A stretch of DNA of 44,506 nucleotides from Thiotrichaceae bacterium. GTDB taxonomy: Bacteria > Pseudomonadota > Gammaproteobacteria > Beggiatoales > Beggiatoaceae. Location of the stretch: the NCBI GenBank assembly GCA_016745055.1, contig JADGDF010000013.1:1-44506 (forward strand), given 5' to 3'. A model generated the notes under the pieces. It ran no database searches and was not told where the DNA came from. It saw nothing but the letters and a program-made list of their open reading frames with translations. Positions 19,301-26,497 of this stretch are shown one piece after another (position 1 is the stretch's first letter; every line of letters starts with the position of its first letter). Both the position numbers and the translations under genes were made by a program.

Positions 19301-19923
19301 GCCCGTAAAATAGGTTGCTTTTCTTCAGGGTAAGGCTGTTTGGTCCCTGCTAAAAAGGTTTGGTGATTTTTGACAATTTCATCTAAAGTCGATTCTTTCA
19401 CCACATTTTTACCTAGAATATCTTGGGCTTTTTGGTTGAGATAGTAAACTTTACCCTCTTTATCAATAGTCACAATGCCAACTAACATGGATTCCAAAAA
19501 TAGTTTCAGTTGATTTTCATTTTTTTCCAAGGCGAGTAATTTAGTTTGCCAATGTTCAACGACTTGGTTAAATATTTGAAATAATGTTTTAGTTTCAACG
19601 GGTTGACTAAATAAAGATAAGGGTTGCCACTGATCTTGCAATAATACTTCACATGCATGGTGTAATTGCTTGACCGAATATTTAAAATATTGTTTGATCA
19701 GATACCGTAATACCAGAGTCAATCCTATTATTGTTGGTATCAAACCCAGCGTTAATACATGCACAAATAGTGCAGGGGAATAGTAATAATAGTAAAGAGA
19801 AATACTGAATAAAGGAATAAAGGTACATAGAGTGAGTAAAAAAATAATAACAGTTAAAGGCAACCAGTGAAATAAGCGCATATTATTTAAGCCATTGAGA
19901 AATCTTAAATTTGATAAAAGCAA
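16315..19923 (-). CDS. Hybrid sensor histidine kinase with four PAS domains and a receiver domain
   Basis: A 1202-residue protein. Two N-terminal membrane helices (about 17-75) are followed by four PAS domains near 141, 288, 441 and 603. The first three are close copies of each other (AMPxGI ... YYLNxKAxELLG ... ESWGSPIFD). Then comes HisKA with phospho-acceptor His729 (NMSHELRTPLNG), a HATPase (NLLSNAVKFT, DTGIGI, GTGLGLPIS) and a receiver domain with Asp1036 (LMDIVMPVMDG). A roughly 110-residue C-terminal helical tail follows. The signal is unknown. The frame opens at TTG 19923; ATG at 19881 (MRLFHW) is an equally likely start. No partner regulator is adjacent. Confidence 0.9.
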   Translation of the reverse strand: MLLSNLRFLNGLNNMRLFHWLPLTVIIFLLTLCTFIPLFSISLYYYYYSPALFVHVLTLGLIPTIIGLTLVLRYLIKQYFKYSVKQLHHACEVLLQDQWQPLSLFSQPVETKTLFQIFNQVVEHWQTKLLALEKNENQLKLFLESMLVGIVTIDKEGKVYYLNQKAQDILGKNVVKESTLDEIVKNHQTFLAGTKQPYPEEKQPILRAFQGESCTVDDIEIHQAGKNTPFEVWGTPIFDQQGDFAYAITAFRDITDRKRTEMERIEFAYDLFHLNKKLRESEQKLVQFLEAMPIGIQALNGDGYPYYLNKKAKELLGKKDFQEFIDGKNDYDKLMETYPLYVQGTNQPYPRDWQPIVRALWGESTMVDNLEIRHEKIIPLESWGSPIFDAQGNIAYAIATFQDITERKRADEERIEFAYDLYLLNKKLKEGENSLSQFIDAMPLGVSVLDAQGKPYYFNQKAQELLGSGIMLANTTHELPELYQLYISGTNDLYPYESRPITRALKGEVSSVDDMEVHQGDRVTPIESWGSPIFDEKGNIAYAIVAFQDITERKHAEAERLEFAQQLLEINKHLENHAQLLEQQVEKRTATLQQREQTLQAILDATTDTILMMEIDGKIVTVNPTGAQQFGKTAKQVIGDYLFDLLPHDLATRRRTIADQVVSFKKPLVFVDQKDGIWYEGNYYPVINDDSEVTHVAIFSRDITQRKQAEEALEKANKAKSTFLANMSHELRTPLNGILGYAQILQADATLGENQQKGINIIRQCGEHLLTLINDILDISKIEAGKLELAPSICHLPEFIHTIVELFRMRAQQNHINFVYQASDHLPPEVSVDEKRLRQILLNLLSNAVKFTQKGDVTLSIKVESVLNPQELKEHHIDDGHKETFKKFTFGVKDTGIGISEEEIEQIFLPFQQVGSQSLTVEGTGLGLPISKKLVGMMGGKLQVKSVINQGSCFYFSIMVPVKVDVEEEKLAAQQAAIIGYKGQPHTILIVDDKWQNRSMLISLLQPLNFEIIEAENGQEALDKAYSLKPKIILMDIVMPVMDGIESSQHIRQFLNANDSVIIGISADIVGDHQQQCYDAGCQAFLPKPVDTQQLLETLEKYCEIEWICDSSVSGAAVAPNVLSKKTASADVKLVPPSSEQAVELLDLAKAGDIHGIVVYAQSLEEDEPELKGFVQEVCQLARSFQERKLQQFIKQFIDKAS

Positions 19924-20063
19924 GAGGTTGATTATGAGGGTGAACTAAAATCTGCTATACAGATTACACAAATTTTGATTAGCTGGAAATGAATTTAATT
20001 TATTGTGTATTATGCGTTCATTAACTCAAATTCAAGATGATATTGGATAGGGGATTTGAAATT

Positions 20064-20366
20064 TCACTTATGTTGACTTGCTTCATAATCTATTGCTTGT
20101 TCCATATCTTCTAAACTAAGTGGACGACCTTGATGTAAAGAAGGCATGTCTGGTGATTCCAGTTCGCTTACTTCTGATATATCATCATCTAAAAAAACGT
20201 TATAAACTGAAGGAATATCAGAAAGTTCTACTTTGTTTTTGGTAAAGTGTTTCATCCATTCTTCTGGCATTTCATCAAAATTATCAGAAATTTTTACTAA
20301 GCCTTTTGCTTCACCTAAATAACGGTTTGATTTTTTATTAAGTTGTTTTTTATAAAAATTTTTCAT
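20064..20366 (-). CDS. Small acidic protein, antitoxin-like
   Basis: 100 residues behind a GAGG ribosome binding site. The N-terminus is basic; LGEAKGLVKISDNFDEMPEEWMKHF resembles the short DUF2281-type antitoxins, and the C-terminal RPLSLEDMEQAIDYEA resembles the tail of AbrB/MazE-type antitoxins. No toxin gene overlaps it on either side, so it is an orphan or not an antitoxin. Its start lies 19 nt downstream, on the same strand, of a degenerate restriction-modification gene end. Confidence 0.55.
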   Translation of the reverse strand: MKNFYKKQLNKKSNRYLGEAKGLVKISDNFDEMPEEWMKHFTKNKVELSDIPSVYNVFLDDDISEVSELESPDMPSLHQGRPLSLEDMEQAIDYEASQHK

Positions 20367-20384
20367 ATTAAATCCTCATTCAAT

Positions 20385-20490
20385 TTATAATTCTAATTCC
20401 TCCAACCTATCCACAATCCCTACCGTCTCCAAACTAACTGTTATCACTTTCCCAACCAATTGCAATATATACTCTTCATCGTCTTTACGA
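20385..20490 (-). pseudogene. Remnant 1: last 35 codons of a type ISP-like restriction-modification gene
   Basis: On the minus strand this reads RKDDEEYILQLVGKV, then TVSLETVGIV and LEELEL-stop. It is nearly identical to the C-terminus of the intact gene ending at 22728. The similarity stops abruptly at 20490, where a 40-bp tandem repeat begins. Confidence 0.85.
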
Positions 20491-20590
20491 TTTTATATGT
20501 AAAGTTAAGTAAGAAAATTTACATATAGTTTTTTATATGTAAAGTTAAACGTAAAAAATTACATACAAGTTTTTATATGTAAAGTGATGA
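20491..20590. repeat. Three 40-bp tandem AT-rich repeats
   Basis: Units start at 20491, 20531 and 20571 with TTTTATATGTAAAGT, exactly 40 bp apart; the third is truncated. Each full unit is itself a weak palindrome (ATGTAAA ... TTTACAT). The core ATATGTAAAGTTA occurs once more at 22702-22714, upstream of the DUF488 gene. The role is unknown; protein binding sites are possible. Confidence 0.7.
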
Positions 20591-20796
20591 CTTGTTTTAA
20601 TCAGTAAAAATTTTGAGATATTTATCGAATACAAAAAGACGATTTCTTTGATAACCAGTTGTTTATTTTAGTATTTCTAATTTTTCAACTCGTAACCTAA
20701 AATGTAAAATGTGGTGAGGAAACGAGCCGCATCAATCAACCATATTATTACTCTCGTTCCCACGCTCCAGCGTCACTGTCATTTAGTTAAGCGCGT

Positions 20797-20846
20797 AGGA
20801 GTGCAAACTTTAGTTTGCACAGGCAAGATAAATCTTGCACTCCTAT
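20797..20846. repeat. Small palindromic repeat (copy 2)
   Basis: Hairpins GTGCAAACTTTAGTTTGCAC (20801-20820) and GCAAGATAAATCTTGC (20823-20838), framed by AGGAGTGC and GCACTCCT. It is an inverted relative of 16161-16200 and lies inside the gap between the two restriction-modification remnants. The preceding 20591-20796 shows no gene. Confidence 0.65.
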
Positions 20847-20848
20847 GT

Positions 20849-21038
20849 AATATATATTCTTCGTCATCTTTGCGGTTGGGATCGTTGATAATGCCGCTTC
20901 TTTTGTCGGTTTTGATTCGGTATTGGTCGATAACCCATTCTAGGGTGGAACGGTTGCCTAATTTGTAGTTGAAAGTTTCTGGTGGGATACTTTTTAAGGT
21001 TAGGAAATTGTTGTAGATTAGTTGGGTTTTGTCTTTGA
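20849..21038 (-). pseudogene. Remnant 2: C-terminal segment of a type ISP-like restriction-modification gene
   Basis: The minus-strand translation reads KTQLIYNNFLTL, then YKLGNRSTLEWVIDQYRIK and TDKRSGI with PNRKDDEEYI, matching residues about 930-1000 of the intact enzyme. Its 3' end repeats about 27 bp also present at the 5' end of remnant 1, so the two remnants overlap in content. It ends 12 nt from the stop of the next gene. Confidence 0.85.
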
Positions 21039-21049
21039 ATAACTTCTTA

Positions 21050-21877
21050 TTAAAGTGTTAATTGTAATTGTTTTTCTAATGGTGGATAAAAAACTCCGAT
21101 AATTACAAAAGGATTTCTAGCCCAACCATGATATTGACGTGTTGTACCTAAAAACAAGTAAATATCCTTTTCAGAAAATTTATCAAGATATTTTTTTCTA
21201 ACCAGATTAATAGCTTTTTTTTCATCATTATCAGATGATTTTAAACTATTCCAATATAATGCACCTATTTCCCAATCTTCAATCATAAGAGTGCTTTTTC
21301 TTCCAGCGTCATCTATGAAATGATAAGAAAATTTATAGGGTAATTTATTTACGATTAAAAATTCTCTTTCAACTTTCTCTATACTATCAAATAAGGAATA
21401 TTGACTAGCTTTTTGCTTGAGTAAGTCTAAGTTTTCTTGATTCCATTCTCGTTCTGTATTCTTAACAACTAAATTCAATATTTCTGTTGGCTTGAAGATA
21501 GCAAGGGACAGTTCATTATTATTGGCTTTTTTTATCAATTCATCTAAATTACGATAAATAATACCATTTTCTAAAATAATTTTTTTCCGTTCACTCCAAT
21601 CATTTTTTGTATCTATAGAATCACCCAAACTTATTTTAGAAATATCTTCCACCTTATGACTTTCGGGTCTTGGATCATTCTTATTTTCTACTAATGGTAG
21701 CGTCATCCATTGATATTTTTTATATTGATTTTCATAGTCCAGCTTTCTAAATGGTAAAGGATAAATACGTACCCAACTACCATTTTCAAGAACACCAGCA
21801 GTACAAACAAGCTCGTCATATTTCTTTGATAATGTAGGATAAGTCTTAACTACAATAAATACCTTGCTCATTTTCAT
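21050..21877 (-). CDS. Conserved protein of unknown function, partner of a DUF488 gene
   Basis: 275 residues, soluble. The N-terminus KVFIVVKTYPTLSKKYDELVCTAGVLENGSWVRIYPLPFRKL reads as a beta-rich domain, followed by charged helices. The C-terminus has IEDWEIGALYWN and DIYLFLGTTRQYHGWARNPFVIIGVFYPP. I do not recognise a named family. It overlaps the upstream DUF488 gene by 4 nt (ATGA, 21874-21877), so the two are co-translated. Position next to a restriction-modification gene suggests a defence-related unit (inference). Confidence 0.75.
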   Translation of the reverse strand: MKMSKVFIVVKTYPTLSKKYDELVCTAGVLENGSWVRIYPLPFRKLDYENQYKKYQWMTLPLVENKNDPRPESHKVEDISKISLGDSIDTKNDWSERKKIILENGIIYRNLDELIKKANNNELSLAIFKPTEILNLVVKNTEREWNQENLDLLKQKASQYSLFDSIEKVEREFLIVNKLPYKFSYHFIDDAGRKSTLMIEDWEIGALYWNSLKSSDNDEKKAINLVRKKYLDKFSEKDIYLFLGTTRQYHGWARNPFVIIGVFYPPLEKQLQLTL

Positions 21878-22680
21878 AAATGTATCACTTTAACATTGTT
21901 TTTTGTTTGTAAATAGTCAGATATACAATGTCTATGACATTCTTGATGTTTTTTTTCAAAGCAAGTAATAGCAATATGTTGATATTTTTCTAATAAATGA
22001 ATTAAGTATTTAAGACTTGTTTTCTTTTGAGGTAAAGAAACTTGGTATTTATCAAATAATTTCAAATATTCTTCCTTAGTTTTTAAATCTTTGCGTGCTG
22101 AAGATTCAATACCTAATTCTGGAATATGTTCATATTGAATATCTATTTTTTGCAACAGTTCTAACATAATGTTTTTTGAAAAGCCAAATTTTCGACTAAA
22201 GGCATTTTTTCTAACATCACAAATTAAATTTATTTTATTTTTTAATAAGTGATTTACATAAGCATCAAAACTAATACCTTCATATCCGATTGTAAAAAGC
22301 GTATTCGTTTTATTATTGGATTGGGATTGGGGAAAATTACTTGTCTTTACTAAAACAGATTTTTGCTTTGAAAGATAATCTATTTTTAATATATCTTTTA
22401 CATTATTAGATTGATTAATAATGGATTTTAATAAAACTATATTATCTCCAGATTCTTTTAACCAGCCTTGTTTTTCCAATATATTTATGTCATTTTCTGC
22501 TTGAAATGAATAATAATTTGAATGGTAAGGAATAAAATCATAATAGGCAAATTCTGCCTTTTGATGTAAAAGGAATAATTGTTTAAAAAAATCAGCTTTT
22601 AACAAAATTCCATTGCTTTTTTCTAAAACATATAGCAAAAAACGTTGGCGATGAAATTTCGGAATATAGAGTTGTGGCAT
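21874..22680 (-). CDS. DUF488 protein with N-terminal winged-helix-like domain
   Basis: 268 residues. About 1-90 (FHRQRFLLYVLEKSNGILLKADFFKQLFLL ... YYDFIPYHSNYYSFQA) resembles the DUF4065/Panacea-like helical domain. About 125-268 is DUF488: TLFTIGYEGISFDAYVNHL, CDVRKNAFSRKFGFSKN, HIPELGIESSARKDL and CFEKKHQECHRHCIS, with conserved Cys/His residues suggesting metal or catalytic chemistry. DUF488 has no established activity. The gene starts 48 nt after the restriction-modification stop, same strand, and overlaps its partner gene by 4 nt. Confidence 0.85.
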   Translation of the reverse strand: MPQLYIPKFHRQRFLLYVLEKSNGILLKADFFKQLFLLHQKAEFAYYDFIPYHSNYYSFQAENDINILEKQGWLKESGDNIVLLKSIINQSNNVKDILKIDYLSKQKSVLVKTSNFPQSQSNNKTNTLFTIGYEGISFDAYVNHLLKNKINLICDVRKNAFSRKFGFSKNIMLELLQKIDIQYEHIPELGIESSARKDLKTKEEYLKLFDKYQVSLPQKKTSLKYLIHLLEKYQHIAITCFEKKHQECHRHCISDYLQTKNNVKVIHL

Positions 22681-22727
22681 ATTTTAAGTTGAATAATTTC
22701 CATATGTAAAGTTATGGATTTAAGTAA

Positions 22728-25700
22728 TTATAATTCCAATTCTTTCAATTTTAACACAATCCCTACCGTCTCCAAACTAACCGCCACTACTTTCCCAACC
22801 AATTGTAATATATATTCTTCGTCATCTTTGCGGTTGGGATTATTTACAATGCCGCTTCTTTTATCGGTTTTAATTCGGTATTGATCGATAATCCATTCTA
22901 GGGCAGAACGGTTGCCTAGTTTATAGTCGAAGGCTGGTTTGGGGATGCCAGTTAGGGTTAGGAAATTATTGTAGATTAGTTGGGTTTTATCTTTGGAGAG
23001 CCTCATTTTTTCTACTTTTAGGCTGAAGGGGTATTTGGGATTTTCTATTTGTGCTAGTTGGTAGGGTTGAATTTGTTCGTAATTTAGGTGGAGTTCGGCG
23101 AGTTTTTGACCAGCTTGAGCGAAGTCCCAGAATGTTGGGGTGAGTGGTAGGCGTGGGAGTTCTCGTTTTAGGTTTTGGGCGTATTTTTCTCGGTATTGGG
23201 GTTGGTGGAGCAAACTGTAAACGTAGTGGAATATGTCCCATTTGGTTATTTTTTTATCTTGGTAGTGTTGTTGCCAGTGGTTTAATGCCCAGTCGGTGAT
23301 GTTTTCGGTGCGATTGCTGCCGTCTTCGTTGTAGGTGTAGAAGGGAAATGCTTGACCATTGCGTCCGCCTATACATAAATCTGGAATACAATCAGTTATT
23401 TGTACTACAAACGGAATTTGTGAATGATTAGTACAATAAATAACCCTATTTTCCGCTTCTGTTTCTGGAGTGGGGAAAATCTTTGGAAAATTATAAACAT
23501 CTTCATTAAAAATTCTTTCAAAATAGTAAAACCGTTTGGTAAAAGGACGGTACAATGAATGACGAATTTTTTCTTCATTAAAAACGACTTCTTTACCACG
23601 TAACAAGCTTCTTTTAGTGTACCGAATCCATTTCAAGACTCTTTCATCGATGTTTAAAAAACCTTCAATTTCTTTGGGTTGTCCTTTGTGTATCCATCTA
23701 TTTTGTTCAGAACCGTAGTTTTCTACCATTCCTTGAACTATTTCAACGAGTTTAGCGGAATCAAAATTGTACAGATAAGCATCACTGTTAGTTTTCACAC
23801 CGTTACTGAAAATCTTAAAAACAACTCCCTCAACTTCTTTCTTAGTTGCTTTCGTTTCCTTTGTACCCAATGGAACAAATTTATCAAATTCTTCATGCAG
23901 TCCTTCAGTTAGCCAGATGTGTTTTTTGTCCGCACACACAAGTTGCATTGGAATACCAGAATAACTTTTAGCAGAGTCTAAGAAATTTTTCTTGTCATGG
24001 GCCTTCAAGTAATCATCAATGGAATATAACCATATTTCGGCATTTTTGTTAGCCAATTGTTTGCTTTTTATGAAAAATGTAATACCAACACTTACCCTAA
24101 TACTATCATCAAAAACATTACCACCTTCTTGACGACGACGTTCTCCTGAAGTACGAGCATTACCTTTTAAATTAATATGATAAATCTTAGAAAAATCTTG
24201 AGCCAAATGCTTCCGCATCCCATCAAACGCAATGCTATCTAAAAAACTATTATTAGTCACAAACGCAACAATGCCTTCATCTTTAATTCGCTCAGAAGCC
24301 CATTTAATCGCTTTCACATAAGGATCGGACAAAGAATTTTTCAAAGTCGCCTTAGAATCTTTAGCATAAGTTTCTTTCACCCAATTCCCTACAGTTTTAT
24401 AAACTTGATTCTTATTATTATCATTCTCATTATTTTGACTTGCATTATAAGGCGGATTGCCAATAATAACGAAAAAATCAGTTGCTTTTTGCTTCTCAAC
24501 CCGCTCAGTATTTTCTGGTGCAAATAGATCAGGTTGTTTATCCTCCACCAACTCAAACGTATCTGCCAAACAAATTCCCTCAAATGGCAGATACCGCCCC
24601 ATCACATCCATATACTGATGCTCAATATTCATACAAGCCAAATAATAGGGCAACAACATGATTTCATTGCAATGCAACTCATTTTTATACTTATAATCCA
24701 ACTTCATTTTTCCATGCGAACCCAACGCCCGAATCACTCGACTAATAAAATTACCCGTTCCCACAAACGGATCTAAAATATGCACCCCTTTATCCGCCAA
24801 CGACTTACCAAAATCCTGCTGTAAAATCTCCTCCACCGACCGCACCATAAAATCTACAATCGGCTGGGGCGTATAAACAATTCCATGCGTATCAGCCACT
24901 TTAACCGAAAAACCCTGAAAAAATCGCTCATAAATCGTATTCAAAAAATGCTGCTTATAGCTATATTCACTAATCGTGGCCGCCACCCCTTCCAAAGCCT
25001 TATAAAAATACTGCAACTCCGCAAAAAAAGCATCTCGATTAAAAGACTTAGCCGTTAATTTCTCAATCACCACCTCAATTTCACGAGCAATAATATTGCG
25101 TTTAGCAAACTCTGAATAACTAAACAAATTTCGAAAAATCCGCTCTGTCAATAAATGCTGAATTAACATTTCCTCAATCGCAGCGTCAGCCAAATTCGGA
25201 TTAATCGCCTGCCGACATTGTTCCGCAAAACTATTAAAAGCTTTGTTAAACGGCTTATCTTTCTGCAAAGCCGTCCGAATCACTGCCAACAACCTAGCGC
25301 CCAACTCCGGCACACGTTCCTTAAACTCAATCGCCGCTTTGTCCCACGCATCATATTCTGGACGCTTAAAATCAAAAAACTGCTCAACCACTGCCAGCAA
25401 ATTTTCTGGTTTAGCCAACGGGACATCCAACACAACTTCACCATTTTGAATCAGAATGGCATGACTAGGCTTTTGAAATACAATATTATCTTGCGGATAG
25501 CCTTTGCCATATAACTTCTCCTGAATGGCAGGCTCCAATTTAACTGACTCCCTCTTCGCTTCCCAATAACCACGAGGAATTTGAGACTCATCAAACAAAG
25601 TGCCATCCAAACGGATAGCTTGCAAAGTCTGCTCTTGAATTAAAGTCCAATTCCGAGATTGGGCATAAGCCTCTAAAATATGTTGAAAAGCCTGCTTAAC

Positions 25701-25793
25701 GGTATCTTCCTGCGTTTGGTTAGCCCGCTCAAAAGCTTGCAATTCCTGATAGTAATTCTTGATTATTTTATGGTTGGGCGTTATTTTTAGCAT
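22728..25793 (-). CDS. Type ISP/IIG-like single-chain restriction-modification enzyme
   Basis: 1021 residues combining nuclease and adenine methyltransferase. Near the N-terminus RLDGTLFDES followed by GYWEAKRE gives a PD-(D/E)xK nuclease site. The centre has SAM motif I DPFVGTGNF and catalytic motif IV NPPYN. The C-terminal third (TKWDIFHYVYSLLHQPQYREKYAQNLKRELPRLP ... YKLGNRSALEWIIDQYRIKTDKRSGI) is the type ISP C-terminal domain that reads the target. The helicase of true type ISP enzymes is missing, so it is closer to a IIG layout. It would cut and methylate DNA by itself. The 3' end is duplicated in degenerate form at 20385-21038. Confidence 0.88.
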   Translation of the reverse strand: MLKITPNHKIIKNYYQELQAFERANQTQEDTVKQAFQHILEAYAQSRNWTLIQEQTLQAIRLDGTLFDESQIPRGYWEAKRESVKLEPAIQEKLYGKGYPQDNIVFQKPSHAILIQNGEVVLDVPLAKPENLLAVVEQFFDFKRPEYDAWDKAAIEFKERVPELGARLLAVIRTALQKDKPFNKAFNSFAEQCRQAINPNLADAAIEEMLIQHLLTERIFRNLFSYSEFAKRNIIAREIEVVIEKLTAKSFNRDAFFAELQYFYKALEGVAATISEYSYKQHFLNTIYERFFQGFSVKVADTHGIVYTPQPIVDFMVRSVEEILQQDFGKSLADKGVHILDPFVGTGNFISRVIRALGSHGKMKLDYKYKNELHCNEIMLLPYYLACMNIEHQYMDVMGRYLPFEGICLADTFELVEDKQPDLFAPENTERVEKQKATDFFVIIGNPPYNASQNNENDNNKNQVYKTVGNWVKETYAKDSKATLKNSLSDPYVKAIKWASERIKDEGIVAFVTNNSFLDSIAFDGMRKHLAQDFSKIYHINLKGNARTSGERRRQEGGNVFDDSIRVSVGITFFIKSKQLANKNAEIWLYSIDDYLKAHDKKNFLDSAKSYSGIPMQLVCADKKHIWLTEGLHEEFDKFVPLGTKETKATKKEVEGVVFKIFSNGVKTNSDAYLYNFDSAKLVEIVQGMVENYGSEQNRWIHKGQPKEIEGFLNIDERVLKWIRYTKRSLLRGKEVVFNEEKIRHSLYRPFTKRFYYFERIFNEDVYNFPKIFPTPETEAENRVIYCTNHSQIPFVVQITDCIPDLCIGGRNGQAFPFYTYNEDGSNRTENITDWALNHWQQHYQDKKITKWDIFHYVYSLLHQPQYREKYAQNLKRELPRLPLTPTFWDFAQAGQKLAELHLNYEQIQPYQLAQIENPKYPFSLKVEKMRLSKDKTQLIYNNFLTLTGIPKPAFDYKLGNRSALEWIIDQYRIKTDKRSGIVNNPNRKDDEEYILQLVGKVVAVSLETVGIVLKLKELEL

Positions 25794-25863
25794 AATTAAT
25801 AAGAGAGCTTTTCACGGTTATGAGATACAGCCAATAAAACCTAATTTGAATAGTAGGTCATTA

Positions 25864-25946
25864 TGCGGGGACAAGTTTACAACCTGCACCCAAACGTTTT
25901 AGCAAACTTTGAAATTCATCAAAACGTCGGATCAAGGTTACAAACC
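25864..25946. repeat. Left part of a palindromic repeat split by an insertion
   Basis: Matches the first ~83 bp of the intact 97-bp repeat at 41434-41530 (ACAACCTGCACCC, then CGTTTT, AAATTCATCAAAACG, GGTTACAAACC). It breaks at GGTTACAAACC (25936-25946), exactly where the DUF559 element begins. The remainder continues at 26439. Confidence 0.75.
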
Positions 25947-26438
25947 AAAGGTATCTACACAAGTTGTTTTATCCCCCCTCCTCGCAGGAGGGGGTTAGGG
26001 GGTGGTGATAAAAACAGTATTCTTTAATATTTCAAACCAAGTTTTGCTTTAATAAATATTGGGCAATTTCTTCTTTTACAGCCTCTAACTCCATAAATAC
26101 TTGGTGATTCCAAAAACGCATTACTTGATAGCCGAATCTCTCTAAATATTCTGTGCGTTGGGCATCAGCTTGTTGCTGTTCTGCATGTTGCCCACCATCC
26201 AGCTCAATAATCAGCTTAGCTTCAATACAAACAAAATCAACAATATAATGCTCAAAGACTTGTTGACGGCGAAACTTATAGCCCAGCATTTGCCGTTTAC
26301 GTAGAGGCTGCCAAAGTAAACGCTCGGCATCTGTAGGTGCATTGCGTAAATTTCTTGCCCGTTATTCACCACCCCCTAACCCCCTCCTGCAAGGAGGAGG
26401 GATAAAACCCGTTGTTACCAACTTGTGTAGATACCTTT
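25947..26438. mobile_element. 492-bp DUF559-carrying element with 20-bp perfect inverted ends
   Basis: The ends AAAGGTATCTACACAAGTTG (25947-25966) and its exact complement (26419-26438) enclose a second inverted pair of G/C-runs (GGAGGGGGTTAGGGGGTGG type, about 25971-26010 and 26368-26402) and a DUF559 reading frame. It is flanked by GGTTACAAACC (25936-25946) and GGTTAAAAACC (26439-26449), an 11-bp near-perfect target duplication inside a palindromic repeat whose uninterrupted copy is at 41434. No transposase is encoded, so it would be mobilised in trans or by the DUF559 nuclease (inference). Confidence 0.75.
26032..26289 (-). CDS. DUF559 Vsr-like endonuclease, apparently 5'-truncated
   Basis: 85 residues from the ATG at 26289. 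MLGYKFRRQQVFEHYIVDFVCIEAKLIIELDGGQH and YLERFGYQVMRFWN are the core of DUF559, a Vsr-like PD-(D/E)xK fold (catalytic D and E in VDFVC/IELDGGQH). Family-like sequence continues in frame upstream without a start codon (RNLRNAPTDAERLLWQPLRKRQ, up to 26361) until a TAA at 26362-26364. The normal N-terminus has therefore been lost, and either the short form or nothing is made. It is the only gene of the element around it. Confidence 0.75.
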   Translation of the reverse strand: MLGYKFRRQQVFEHYIVDFVCIEAKLIIELDGGQHAEQQQADAQRTEYLERFGYQVMRFWNHQVFMELEAVKEEIAQYLLKQNLV

Positions 26439-26461
26439 GGTTAAAAACCTTGACCCACGAG
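26439..26461. repeat. Right part of the palindromic repeat split by the DUF559 element
   Basis: GGTTAAAAACCTTGACCCACGAG completes the repeat whose left part is 25864-25946. Compare GGTTACAAACCTTGACCCGC in the intact copy near 41510-41530. Confidence 0.7.
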
Positions 26462-26497
26462 AATTTTCCCAGAAAAGTTGATAAGATATTGAATTTT

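Noticed and set aside
20064-20366. Complete toxin-antitoxin pair
   Set aside because: Only an antitoxin-like protein is present; no small toxin frame overlaps or adjoins it on the same strand.
20491-20590. CRISPR-like array
   Set aside because: Period is exact, but there are only three units, no unique spacers of typical length and no cas genes; it is a plain tandem repeat.
20711-20968. 85-codon plus-strand frame
   Set aside because: It lies across a palindromic repeat and antisense to the restriction-modification remnant, so the open frame is accidental.
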